A stretch of DNA of 12,015 nucleotides from contig SMYP01000156.1 of assembly GCA_007050895.1 (NCBI GenBank), positions 1 to 12,015 of the forward strand. Reading direction: 5' to 3'. This DNA is from Candidatus Bathyarchaeota archaeon (GTDB taxonomy: Archaea; Thermoproteota; Bathyarchaeia; Bathyarchaeales; UBA233). Every line of letters starts with the position of its first letter. Within the stretch, counting starts at the first letter, position 1. The position numbers were made by a program, and so were the translations under genes. Below, piece after piece: positions 6,060 to 12,015 of this stretch. The notes under the pieces were generated by a model. It was not told the DNA's origin. It was given only the letters and a program-made list of their open reading frames with translations, and did not search any database.

Positions 6060-7955
6060 CTACTTTAACCGTTCTCTCAAAAGAGCACTGACAAAACTTG
6101 GATTAGCTTTTCCACGAACTTCTTTCATCACTATACCCATAAGCATTCCGTAAGCCCTCTGTCCCATCTGATCAATAGACTGCCTATTTTCCGCGATCAA
6201 CCTATCAATAAGTTTTGTTAACTCTGCTTTTGAAAACATTACCAATCCAAGAGCAACAATCGCATCTTGCACGCTTTCACTACCATTCTCAGAAAGCCAA
6301 ACAAAAACGTCTGCCAAAGCCTCCTTCATCAATGCTCCCGAACCAACATATTTGAAAATCTCCATAATTTGATCTTCAGATACTCTCTCAACAATAACAC
6401 CGTCGCGTTTCAGTGACTTTAAAGTTTCAGTCAGAAATACTGCGACTGTTGTGGCTGCCACTTCGCTTTCTTTTACTATGATCTCAAACAACCTATCGTA
6501 TTCTGAATCAATAATCTGCTTTGCGAGCTTCCCGTTAAGATCATATTCCTTCACTAAACGCTTTAATTTCTTTTTTGCAGGTTCAGGCAAATTTGAGCGG
6601 ATTTTCTCTAAAAAATTATTCGTTATGATAGATGGTGGGATGTCAGTTTCAGGATACATCCTTGCTGCACCTGGCCTAGGCCGCATATATCGGGTTGTCC
6701 CATCGTCCTTTGCAGTTCGAGTCTCCGAAGGCACACCATTAACTGCTTCATGTGCTCTTTGCACAACTGCCTTCAACGCGTCCTGCACATTTTCCACGAT
6801 ATCGGCTACGAAAACCACAGCATCCTCTTCATTGGCGTCTACAGCTTTGCGCAGTTTTTCAACCTCTTCACAGGTTATGCCGTATGCGGGCATTTCATCG
6901 GTATGAAATATTCCGTTTACTCTACCCCAAAACTTAGCTCGGTCAGACAACTCAGTCCCAAAACGGACCCCAGGCATGAGCTCACGTTTCAAAATGCCGT
7001 TGAATTTCGGGAGTTTGACGGCTATTACCTTGCCACCCCTCTGTAATGCTTTGCGGATAACCTTGCACTTGGTCTGCTTGAAAAGCTTTGAAACGTCATC
7101 AAAATTTTCTTTAAGCTCTTCAGCATTTACACCTCTGTCACGCAACTCATCCACAACTTGGATAAGACGAAGCTGGCGTTGGACCTCAAGCTCTACTACC
7201 TTTGAAATCAACTCAAGCGCTTGAACGCCTTTAATCTCGATTAAAGCGCCACTAGGCAAAGAAACGTTCAAATCTTGTCGTATTGTTCCTAAACCACGCA
7301 TAACTTTGCCGGTATCACGCAGTATTCTGCCAATGGCATAAGCAACCTCCTGCGCTTCTTTTGGAGAATAAATCACGGGTGAAGTAGTAACCTCAATCAG
7401 CGGTATTCCCAAACGATCGATGCGGTAACAGATTGTTTTATTTTCATCTCGAGTTCCTGTCTTACGTGCCGCATCCTCTTCCAGACTTGCAGCTTGGATT
7501 GGAATAGTTTTTTCGCCAATCTTAATCCCCCCATCAGAAGCTATGATGCAGGTTCGCTGGAAACCAGTAGTGTTTGAGCCATCAATAACGGTTTTGCGCA
7601 TAACATGTATTTCATCAATTGGGTGCATATTCATCATGAACGCTGCAGTTAAAACCACTTCTACCGCTTCCATGTTCAATGGATGTGGCGGTTCCTCATC
7701 CATCTCCACAAGGCACGACGTTAACCTATTGGCTTCATACTGAATCATGATGCCTTTCTGAAACTCAAAAAACGCAGCTGGATCTACTTGACCGAGCTCG
7801 CTTTGTGTGGGTCTAAGTCTGCGTAGAAAAGTAATTTCTGGCTCTTCCTTGAACATTACGGGCGGACAATTACAAAATAGCTTCGTTTGAGTGTGAAGTT
7901 GTTGGTGAATTTCTAACCCAATTTTAAGACCTACTTTTGCGTAGTCAATTTCCAT
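6060..7955 (-). CDS. gatE: Glutamyl-tRNA(Gln) amidotransferase subunit E
   Basis: Synthetase-like subunit of the archaeal GatDE complex. It binds misacylated Glu-tRNA(Gln), phosphorylates the glutamate with ATP and receives ammonia from GatD. With the ATG at 7955 it has 631 aa, normal for GatE (about 620-635). Seen in order: GLEIHQQL at 13-20, LFCNC at 26-30, VEMDEEPPHPLN at 83-94, SLEEDAARK at 157-165, NVSL of the RQDLNVSL motif to 233, EIKGVQALELI at 240-250, the AspRS-like GAD insert (about 270-400, with ELMPGVRFGTELSDRAKFWG at 325-344), RPRPGAARMYPETDIPP at 425-441, and a helical YqeY-like tail (about 480-631) for tRNA binding. The open frame extends to 8018, but that lies deep in gatD; GGAG sits nine bases before the chosen ATG, and an ATG at 7961 is close behind as an alternative. 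It overlaps gatD by 11 bases. Confidence 0.97.
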   Translation of the reverse strand: MEIDYAKVGLKIGLEIHQQLHTQTKLFCNCPPVMFKEEPEITFLRRLRPTQSELGQVDPAAFFEFQKGIMIQYEANRLTSCLVEMDEEPPHPLNMEAVEVVLTAAFMMNMHPIDEIHVMRKTVIDGSNTTGFQRTCIIASDGGIKIGEKTIPIQAASLEEDAARKTGTRDENKTICYRIDRLGIPLIEVTTSPVIYSPKEAQEVAYAIGRILRDTGKVMRGLGTIRQDLNVSLPSGALIEIKGVQALELISKVVELEVQRQLRLIQVVDELRDRGVNAEELKENFDDVSKLFKQTKCKVIRKALQRGGKVIAVKLPKFNGILKRELMPGVRFGTELSDRAKFWGRVNGIFHTDEMPAYGITCEEVEKLRKAVDANEEDAVVFVADIVENVQDALKAVVQRAHEAVNGVPSETRTAKDDGTTRYMRPRPGAARMYPETDIPPSIITNNFLEKIRSNLPEPAKKKLKRLVKEYDLNGKLAKQIIDSEYDRLFEIIVKESEVAATTVAVFLTETLKSLKRDGVIVERVSEDQIMEIFKYVGSGALMKEALADVFVWLSENGSESVQDAIVALGLVMFSKAELTKLIDRLIAENRQSIDQMGQRAYGMLMGIVMKEVRGKANPSFVSALLRERLK

Positions 7956-9303
7956 CTTCATCTTCTCCGTTCCATCCAATTTCTTGTGGCAGAGTTCGCG
8001 GAGAAAACTCGCCTGCAATGTTAATTTTCAGAATCCTTTTAGCTTCCTCTGGATTGCTAGTTTGACCGAGAACCCACATTAATTTGACCAACGCGGTTTC
8101 TGGGAACATGTCTTCTAAGGGAACTACGCCTAAAGTGAGCAAGTCACGTCCTGTATCATATACATTCATGTTTACGCGCCCCCAAATGCATTGAGAAGCC
8201 AACGCTACCACGACACCTCGTTTAACAGCATTGCCGATGGCCTTAAAGCAATCTTTGCTGACGTGACCCAAACCACTGCCTTCAAGAAGTATGCCTTTGC
8301 ACCCTTTCTCCACGTGCCAATCGATGACTGAAGGGTCTAGTCCTGGATGAAACTTCACAAGTGCAACCCGCTCGCTGAATTCATGTTTTAAAATGAGACT
8401 TCTATTGGCATTTCGCTCCTGATATTTATCTGTCAGCATTATGATTTCTTGATTCTCTACCCTAGCAATTGGTGTATCATTCACTGGTTTGAATGTGTCT
8501 CTTCTACTAGTGTGACACTTCCTCACTTTTGTGCCTCGGGTTATGGCTATGGTTGTGTCGGAGACGGTTTCATGCATGGCTAACCCAACTTCCGCGAAGA
8601 CTCCTCGGGTAGCAATCTGAACAGCAGCGATAAGGTTGGTTGCGGCATCAGAGCTTGGTCGATCAGACGACCTCTGGGCGCCAACAAGAATTACTGGCAC
8701 GGGGAGGTTTTGCAATGCGAAGCTCAATGCAGCAGCAGTGTAAGCCATTGTGTCTGTACCATGAGCTACAACCACACCATCCGCGCCTTTTTTTATGTGT
8801 TCAGCAATTTTTTGGGCAAGCTGGGTCCAGTGTTTCTGCGCCAAGTTTTCACTATAAACGTTAAATACTATTTCCGTGGTTACTCGCGCGATATCAGCTA
8901 GTTCTGGGACCACGCCATAAAGGTCTCTTGCTGAAAGCGCGGAGCGCACGGCTCCTGTACGGTAATCTACCCGACTGGCGATTGTTCCCCCAGTACTCAG
9001 GATAACTGCTTTTGGCAGTTCTGGCTTCTGCTCCGGAAGAGGAGGCGAGGTAAAAATTGGCTTTTCTCCTTTTCCTATTTTTTCGATTTTGACATCTAGC
9101 GTTATGCGTACGCCTACGTTGTAACCGCTTTTCAATTTGATCACAACATATTTGTTGTCGCGTGTCTCTGAGCGGGGAATTAGTATTCCCTCATACTTTT
9201 TCTCTTTGCTGGTAACGCGTATAGCATCACCAACTTTACATCCAGCTTTTGTTAGAGCTTCTAATGCCTCGCCTTTATACCCTAAATTTGCTTCTTGATT
9301 CAT
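7945..9303 (-). CDS. gatD: Glutamyl-tRNA(Gln) amidotransferase subunit D
   Basis: Asparaginase-like subunit that hydrolyses glutamine to supply ammonia to GatE, used by archaea to make Gln-tRNA(Gln) when they lack a glutaminyl-tRNA synthetase. It has 452 aa, slightly longer than typical at about 435. Residues 1-80 form the GatD-specific N-terminal beta-barrel; a Pro-rich linker spans about 83-97; the asparaginase fold starts with VILSTGGTIAS at 100-110. Catalytic residues are intact: T107 (TGGT), T183 and D184 (HGTDTM) and K259 (RGTKVRK), spaced almost as in the Methanothermobacter enzyme (T101, T177, D178, K254). LEGSGLGHVS in the C-terminal half is also typical. The ATG lies four bases after the elp3 stop, and the 3' end overlaps gatE by 11 bases, so GatD and GatE are very likely made together. 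Confidence 0.97.
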   Translation of the reverse strand: MNQEANLGYKGEALEALTKAGCKVGDAIRVTSKEKKYEGILIPRSETRDNKYVVIKLKSGYNVGVRITLDVKIEKIGKGEKPIFTSPPLPEQKPELPKAVILSTGGTIASRVDYRTGAVRSALSARDLYGVVPELADIARVTTEIVFNVYSENLAQKHWTQLAQKIAEHIKKGADGVVVAHGTDTMAYTAAALSFALQNLPVPVILVGAQRSSDRPSSDAATNLIAAVQIATRGVFAEVGLAMHETVSDTTIAITRGTKVRKCHTSRRDTFKPVNDTPIARVENQEIIMLTDKYQERNANRSLILKHEFSERVALVKFHPGLDPSVIDWHVEKGCKGILLEGSGLGHVSKDCFKAIGNAVKRGVVVALASQCIWGRVNMNVYDTGRDLLTLGVVPLEDMFPETALVKLMWVLGQTSNPEEAKRILKINIAGEFSPRTLPQEIGWNGEDEDGN

Positions 9304-9307
9304 ATTT

Positions 9308-10930
9308 TCAGGTCACCAATCGTTTTGAAACGTATGCGCCGTCACGATTGTAGCCAAAGCGCAGGTAATACTGTTTTGTGCCTAATGCACTTATAACTAA
9401 AAGCTTTTTTGAGTCGTAATCCTCCCGTGCAATTCGTTCAGCTTCTTCTAGAAGAATTGATCCATAGCCTTTATGCTGCCACGCTCCTTTTGAGTGTTTA
9501 CCGACTGGGACTAAGGGACCACAAACGTGGAGTTCTCGCACTATGGTAGAATGCTCATAGTTGATTTCGGGTCTATGAGCCTTTTGAGAGGGCACCCGAA
9601 CACGCAAATAACCTATTAAGACGTTATTTTCGGAATCTTCGACTGAAATGAAAATTTCTTGTCCCTCAGAGGCTTGGTAGGAAATAGATGACACTTTAAT
9701 TTCATCTATGTTTGGGACAATTTTATCAACCGCTGCACGGTGTCCTACTTCCCTGCAACGAATACAGGGGCATCTGGCATTTTGCTGGTTTAGTTTTTGT
9801 CGGACGAGTTGACGCAAATTGCTCTTCTTAACGCCCGCCTCGATCAAACCTGCGGGGATATCGCGTTGAACACGCATTACTCGAACCCATGGTGGAAGCG
9901 TTTTTTTAATTTCAGCGATCAGGGTCACAGCTTCTTCGATCGTATAGGGCTTGTAAAGGCCTTCTCGGTAGAAACTATGCGTTTTTGTTCCTGCTATGAC
10001 AAGACAGGGGTAAATCTTTATCATGTCAGGTTTGAAGGCCGGGTCTGTAAAAACTCGGCTGAAAGCTTCCAAATCCTTTTTTAGGTTTGAGCCAGGCATA
10101 CCAGGCATTAGGTGGTATACGATTTTTAAGCCTGAGTCTTTGGCGATCTGTGTTGCATCAATGACGTCAGCGACAGTGTGAGTTCTACCTGCAAGACGGT
10201 AAAGTTCGTTATCTGGATTTTGGACACCGATTTCCACGCGAGTTACGCCCATGTCGAGCATAGCATCGACGTGCGGTTTCTTGCACCAATCGGGTCGGGT
10301 CTCCACTGTTATGCCAACGTTGCGGATTTTGCTTGTTTCAGCATTTGCCTTGGCTTCCTCAAGGTTTACAGATTCCCTTCCCGTTATAGCATCTAGGCTG
10401 CGTTGAATAAAATTTGTCTGGTATTCAGACGGTGTGGCTGGAAACGTTCCTCCCATGATTATGAGTTCTATTTTATCCACGCGATGTCCGATGGCCTCAA
10501 GCTGGTTAATGCGATTTCGCACTTGCTGGTAAGGATCATAGTTATTTTGGCTTCCGCGCATCGCTGCTGGTTCTTGCCCTGTATAACTTTGCGGCACACC
10601 TTGCCTGGGACCTCCAGGGCAGTAAGAACAAGGTTCATCTTGCGGACAGGGATGCGGTTTCGTCATTACGGCTACAACTGTGACCCCTGAGATGGTTCTT
10701 GTTGTTTTTCTGCGAAGAAGTTGCAGGAGGCTTTGCTTTTCTTTTGGGCTCATAGTTCCTATTATTTCGGCGTTTGATGGTAGCCGATTAAGTTGATATT
10801 TCGCAGCGACTTGGGTTTTGACATGATGGATATCACCGCGAGTAGGTGACCGTAAAAGCATCAGGGCTTCAATTATTTCCTTTATTGCCTTATCAGTGTT
10901 CAACATTAACGTATCATGATAAAATTCCAT
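9308..10930 (-). CDS. elp3: Elp3-family tRNA wobble-uridine carboxymethyl/acetyl transferase (radical SAM plus acetyltransferase)
   Basis: Modifies C5 of wobble uridine 34 in tRNAs, starting from acetyl-CoA by radical SAM chemistry; archaeal Elp3 acts without the other Elongator subunits. The 540-aa protein has a helical N-terminus (10-80), a radical-SAM domain with cluster cysteines C95, C101 and C104 (PHPCPQDEPCSYCPGG), MGGTFPA at 159-165, VETRPDWC at 209-216, YHLMPGMPGS at 272-281 and KIYPCLVIAGT at 305-315, a Cys-rich zinc-site linker (C387, C389, C392), and a C-terminal GNAT domain with RELHVCG at 465-471, acetyl-CoA loop QHKGYGS at 485-491 and YYLRFGYNRDGAYVSK at 520-535. Length is normal. 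The ATG at 10930 is only about 11 bases from a TATA-like box, so the second ATG at 10906 (residue 9) may be the true start. It is followed after four bases by gatD. Confidence 0.96.
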   Translation of the reverse strand: MEFYHDTLMLNTDKAIKEIIEALMLLRSPTRGDIHHVKTQVAAKYQLNRLPSNAEIIGTMSPKEKQSLLQLLRRKTTRTISGVTVVAVMTKPHPCPQDEPCSYCPGGPRQGVPQSYTGQEPAAMRGSQNNYDPYQQVRNRINQLEAIGHRVDKIELIIMGGTFPATPSEYQTNFIQRSLDAITGRESVNLEEAKANAETSKIRNVGITVETRPDWCKKPHVDAMLDMGVTRVEIGVQNPDNELYRLAGRTHTVADVIDATQIAKDSGLKIVYHLMPGMPGSNLKKDLEAFSRVFTDPAFKPDMIKIYPCLVIAGTKTHSFYREGLYKPYTIEEAVTLIAEIKKTLPPWVRVMRVQRDIPAGLIEAGVKKSNLRQLVRQKLNQQNARCPCIRCREVGHRAAVDKIVPNIDEIKVSSISYQASEGQEIFISVEDSENNVLIGYLRVRVPSQKAHRPEINYEHSTIVRELHVCGPLVPVGKHSKGAWQHKGYGSILLEEAERIAREDYDSKKLLVISALGTKQYYLRFGYNRDGAYVSKRLVT

Positions 10931-10934
10931 TAAG

Positions 10935-10946
10935 TAATAAATAAAT
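10935..10946 (-). promoter_or_regulatory. TATA-like box upstream of elp3
   Basis: ATTTATTTATTA on the minus strand. A start site about 26 bases downstream of its centre would fall near 10915, between the two candidate elp3 ATGs, and would favour the second one at 10906. With the T-run just upstream, it suggests elp3-gatD-gatE may be transcribed separately from eS30. Confidence 0.35.
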
Positions 10947-10976
10947 CACGCTCACCGAGAATTCGAGTCTATGTTG

Positions 10977-10982
10977 AAAAAA
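10977..10982 (-). terminator. T-run possible terminator after eS30
   Basis: Six consecutive T on the minus strand in TTAATTAATTTTTTC, about 19 bases after the eS30 stop. Archaeal polymerase commonly terminates in T-rich tracts. A 5-bp inverted repeat (CCGGG 10996-11000 with CCCGG 11016-11020) straddles the stop codon just before it. Partial read-through into elp3 is possible. Confidence 0.35.
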
Positions 10983-11000
10983 TTAATTAACCTTACCGGG

Positions 11001-11162
11001 TTACATCCAGTTTTGCCCGGCTTTTCTCTGCAGAACGATACGCTTTTGGTAGTTTCGTCTGCTTCGGGTTTTTGGACTGTATTTTATTCTTTCCTTAGCC
11101 TCAATCTTGGGGGTTTGCGCTCTCACTTTACCAGCTTTAGACAGAGAACCATGAGTCGGCAT
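11001..11162 (-). CDS. rps30e: Small ribosomal subunit protein eS30
   Basis: Component of the archaeal/eukaryotic 30S/40S subunit, bound near the decoding site. Translating the gap between elp3 and the small membrane gene gives 53 residues that read as a canonical archaeal eS30: MPTHGSLSKAGKVRAQTPKI at 1-20, then a basic stretch with SRRNYQKR at 34-41, ending in GQNWM. The family N-terminus (PTHGSLxKAGKVRxQTPK), the RRNYxKR core and the GQNW C-terminus are all present, and the length is right. The ATG at 11162 is preceded by a strong Shine-Dalgarno motif AGGTGA (11174-11169) with six bases of spacing. It lies between the two-TM gene (51 bases upstream) and elp3 (70 bases downstream). Its small size makes it easy to miss. 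As I recall, eS30 is found in TACK and Asgard archaea and mostly missing from Euryarchaeota. Confidence 0.95.
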   Translation of the reverse strand: MPTHGSLSKAGKVRAQTPKIEAKERIKYSPKTRSRRNYQKRIVLQRKAGQNWM

Positions 11163-11168
11163 GAATAT

Positions 11169-11174
11169 TCACCT
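11169..11174 (-). promoter_or_regulatory. Shine-Dalgarno site of eS30
   Basis: AGGTGA on the minus strand, six bases before the ATG. It is one of the clearest ribosome-binding sites in the window and fixes the eS30 start. Confidence 0.7.
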
Positions 11175-11200
11175 AAAAAACATAAAACATAGATGTAACT

Positions 11201-11213
11201 CTTAAATCTTTAC
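11201..11213 (-). promoter_or_regulatory. TATA-like box upstream of eS30
   Basis: AGTAAAGATTTAAG-like sequence on the minus strand, touching the stop codon of the upstream two-TM gene. A start about 26 bases on would be near 11180, leaving a leader of roughly 18 bases that contains the Shine-Dalgarno motif. Confidence 0.3.
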
Positions 11214-11485
11214 TATCTACGCTCTAATTCATTCAGTAAACTGTTGTATTTCCGAGCGTAATGCACAGCTACATAGAATCCAAAAAAGGTTGTAAAAAGC
11301 CCTAATGCCGAAACAATGATGCCTCCAGCGTATGCAAACCAGCTGTTCCCAATAACGCTGAAAATCAAACCTACACCTACCAGAAAGACACCCAGAGGAA
11401 TTATAAGCAATCCGTTTCTCTCATTTCTCGCAACGTCCATAATCCTCTCTCTTAAATCTTTCAATTTGGCATCGTCAGATAACAT
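11213..11485 (-). CDS. Small two-TM membrane protein, function unknown
   Basis: A 90-aa protein. Residues 1-24 are charged and helical (LSDDAKLKDLRERIMDVARNE). Two hydrophobic segments follow, about 25-45 (LLIIPLGVFLVGVGLIFSVIG) and 50-72 (FAYAGGIIVSALGLFTTFFGF), separated by a short turn (NSW), then a charged tail (YARKYNSLLNELERR). Both charged ends are probably cytoplasmic and the protein forms a helical hairpin in the membrane. There is no catalytic motif or Cys pair, and I do not recognise the family. The start is the only in-frame ATG before the hydrophobic part. It precedes eS30 on the same strand by 50 bases, so co-transcription is possible but not certain. Confidence 0.7.
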   Translation of the reverse strand: MLSDDAKLKDLRERIMDVARNERNGLLIIPLGVFLVGVGLIFSVIGNSWFAYAGGIIVSALGLFTTFFGFYVAVHYARKYNSLLNELERR

Positions 11486-11601
11486 GGACAGTCATCAAAG
11501 TTCATCGCTGTTCAGTTAAAAAATATTGTTCCAAAATGGAAATCCTTTTTTCACTAATTATAAAGTGAATTTAAAACCGTGCTAACTTTAAATAAATTAT
11601 C

Positions 11602-11663
11602 AAAAAAAGGGAAAATGTTGCGGGTGACATCTCCACACTATATGGATGCAATTCCCATCCCCA
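11602..11663 (-). ncRNA. Possible small RNA (GC-rich island with hairpin and T7 end)
   Basis: On the minus strand a GC-richer segment beginning GGGGATGGG (about 11663) forms a 5-bp hairpin (GGATG/CATCC, 7-base loop) and ends in CCC followed by seven T (11608-11602). A TATA-like ATTTAAT sits near 11678-11686, about 26 bases before the expected start. The combination of TATA, GC-rich body and T-run fits a short RNA of about 60 bases, but no known RNA family is recognised and it does not fold as a tRNA. Speculative. Confidence 0.2.
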
Positions 11664-11730
11664 GCTTTGATTAGTTAATTAAATATCCACTTATCTTATG
11701 ACTAAAATCATTATTTTGTCTGCAAAGTAA

Positions 11731-11749
11731 TTTATTAATAAAAAAATAC
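11731..11749 (+). promoter_or_regulatory. TATA-like box of the GNAT gene
   Basis: TTTATTAAT within an A/T tract. A start about 26 bases downstream of its centre would fall near 11761, at the second of two in-frame ATG codons, suggesting a leaderless mRNA starting there. The general AT-richness weakens the call. Confidence 0.3.
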
Positions 11750-11754
11750 AGTTC

Positions 11755-12015
11755 ATGAATATGACATTATTTAGTGAATTATATAAAATACAAAAAAAAG
11801 ATTTAAAAAAAGCAGTAAACGTGCTTGCTAATGCATTTTCCAAAGAATTAATGTGGAAAGAAATATTCAATGATGAAGACAAAAACCTTATACTAACTGA
11901 AGTCATGGTTAGATTTTGTTTAAAATATGGCAATGTTCTATCAATATCTGATAATTTAGAAGGAATAATGGCAATTGCACCATATGATAAAGAAATGACA
12001 TTTTGGAGAATTATT
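11755..12015 (+). CDS. GNAT-family N-acetyltransferase, 3'-truncated by window edge
   Basis: Only the first 87 codons are in the window and the frame is open to the edge. The N-terminal part resembles GNAT acetyltransferases of the type with an opening KKDLKKAVNVLANAFSKE (residues 14-31), a WKEIFNDEDK segment (34-43), a helix ending in KYGNV, and a SDNLEGIMAIAPY strand pair (60-72) that corresponds to the central beta-sheet. The acetyl-CoA pyrophosphate loop would lie beyond the window, so catalysis cannot be confirmed. Start could be ATG 11755 or ATG 11761; no Shine-Dalgarno motif is seen. By my count 66 of 261 bases are G or C (about 25%), well below eS30 next door (about 45%), which hints at separate ancestry or recent acquisition. 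The acceptor substrate cannot be predicted. Confidence 0.7.
   Translation, partial: MNMTLFSELYKIQKKDLKKAVNVLANAFSKELMWKEIFNDEDKNLILTEVMVRFCLKYGNVLSISDNLEGIMAIAPYDKEMTFWRII

Larger units (their letters stand above)
11486..11754. other. AT-rich intergenic region with a GC-richer island
   Basis: About 270 bases between divergent genes. It should hold the promoters of the two-TM gene (minus strand, AATATTTTTTAA near 11518-11530) and of the GNAT gene (plus strand, TTTATTAAT near 11731-11739). A weak 6-bp inverted repeat (TTCACT 11550-11555, AGTGAA 11564-11569) is present. The stretch 11617-11663 is clearly GC-richer than its surroundings and contains the hairpin GGATG (11644-11648) / CATCC (11656-11660). 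No protein-coding frame looks real. Confidence 0.55.

Noticed and set aside
7956..8018. N-terminal extension of GatE to 8018
   Set aside because: It lies entirely within the gatD coding region. GatE homologues begin close to the GLEIH motif, and a ribosome-binding site precedes the ATG at 7955.
10971..11192. Plus-strand open frame of 73 codons
   Set aside because: It is the complement of the eS30 gene, which has an unmistakable protein match on the other strand.
11550..11569. Inverted repeat TTCACT/AGTGAA
   Set aside because: Six base pairs in AT-rich DNA is within chance expectation, and it has no consistent place relative to a gene end.
11640..11665. tRNA T-arm-like sequence GATGCAATTCC
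   Set aside because: It matches 9 of 11 positions of the box B pattern, but the closing G53-C61 pair is lost, and no acceptor-stem partner or A-box is found upstream on either strand.
11691..11933. Minus-strand open frame of 80 codons
   Set aside because: It is the complement of the GNAT gene. Its composition is what AT-rich antisense gives, and no family pattern is visible.
1..12015. CRISPR arrays, transposases, integrase sites
   Set aside because: No regularly spaced repeats, no recombinase motifs and no terminal repeats were found.

Overview
The window looks like a stretch of archaeal chromosome, most likely from the TACK side of the archaea and perhaps a Bathyarchaeia-like lineage. The evidence is a GatD/GatE amidotransferase pair (archaea only), an archaeal-type Elp3, a gene for ribosomal protein eS30 (as I recall, found in TACK archaea, Asgard archaea and eukaryotes but generally missing from Euryarchaeota), and TATA-like boxes upstream of several genes. 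The phylum call is inference. No mobile element, CRISPR array, rRNA or tRNA was seen.

Positions 1-3601 (+): a compact non-homologous end-joining (NHEJ) operon. It holds a LigD-type polymerase/primase (5' end cut by the window), Ku, an ATP-dependent DNA ligase fused to a C-terminal LigD 3'-phosphoesterase, and a DUF72 TIM-barrel protein. Junctions are 0, -4 and +7 bases, so the four are very probably co-transcribed. Ku would hold the ends, the phosphoesterase would clean 3' termini, the polymerase would fill gaps and the ligase would seal. The DUF72 protein is an unassigned passenger. Positions 3602-3798 are non-coding between convergent units and contain a 9-bp inverted repeat.

Positions 3799-5287 (-): three overlapping genes for small proteins that look paralogous. 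Each has a short N-terminal beta-rich segment and a C-terminal winged-helix-like domain. They match no family I can name and are the best candidate here for an undescribed system. Divergent from them, at 5424-6050 (+), is a two-TM, coiled-coil, zinc-ribbon membrane protein. The two units share an AT-rich promoter region of about 135 bases.

Positions 6060-11485 (-): a translation block, read right to left: a small two-TM protein, eS30 (53 aa, newly recognised here by translating the gap), elp3, gatD and gatE. Elp3 modifies wobble U34 of tRNA; GatDE makes Gln-tRNA(Gln) from misacylated Glu-tRNA(Gln). The last three are tightly packed (4-base gap, then an overlap). The eS30 gene has a strong Shine-Dalgarno motif and is followed by a T-run, so elp3 may have its own promoter.

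Positions 11486-12015: AT-rich DNA with a small GC-richer island (possible small RNA on the minus strand), then the start of a GNAT acetyltransferase gene (+). That gene is only about 25% GC by my count, against about 45% for eS30, and it runs off the window.
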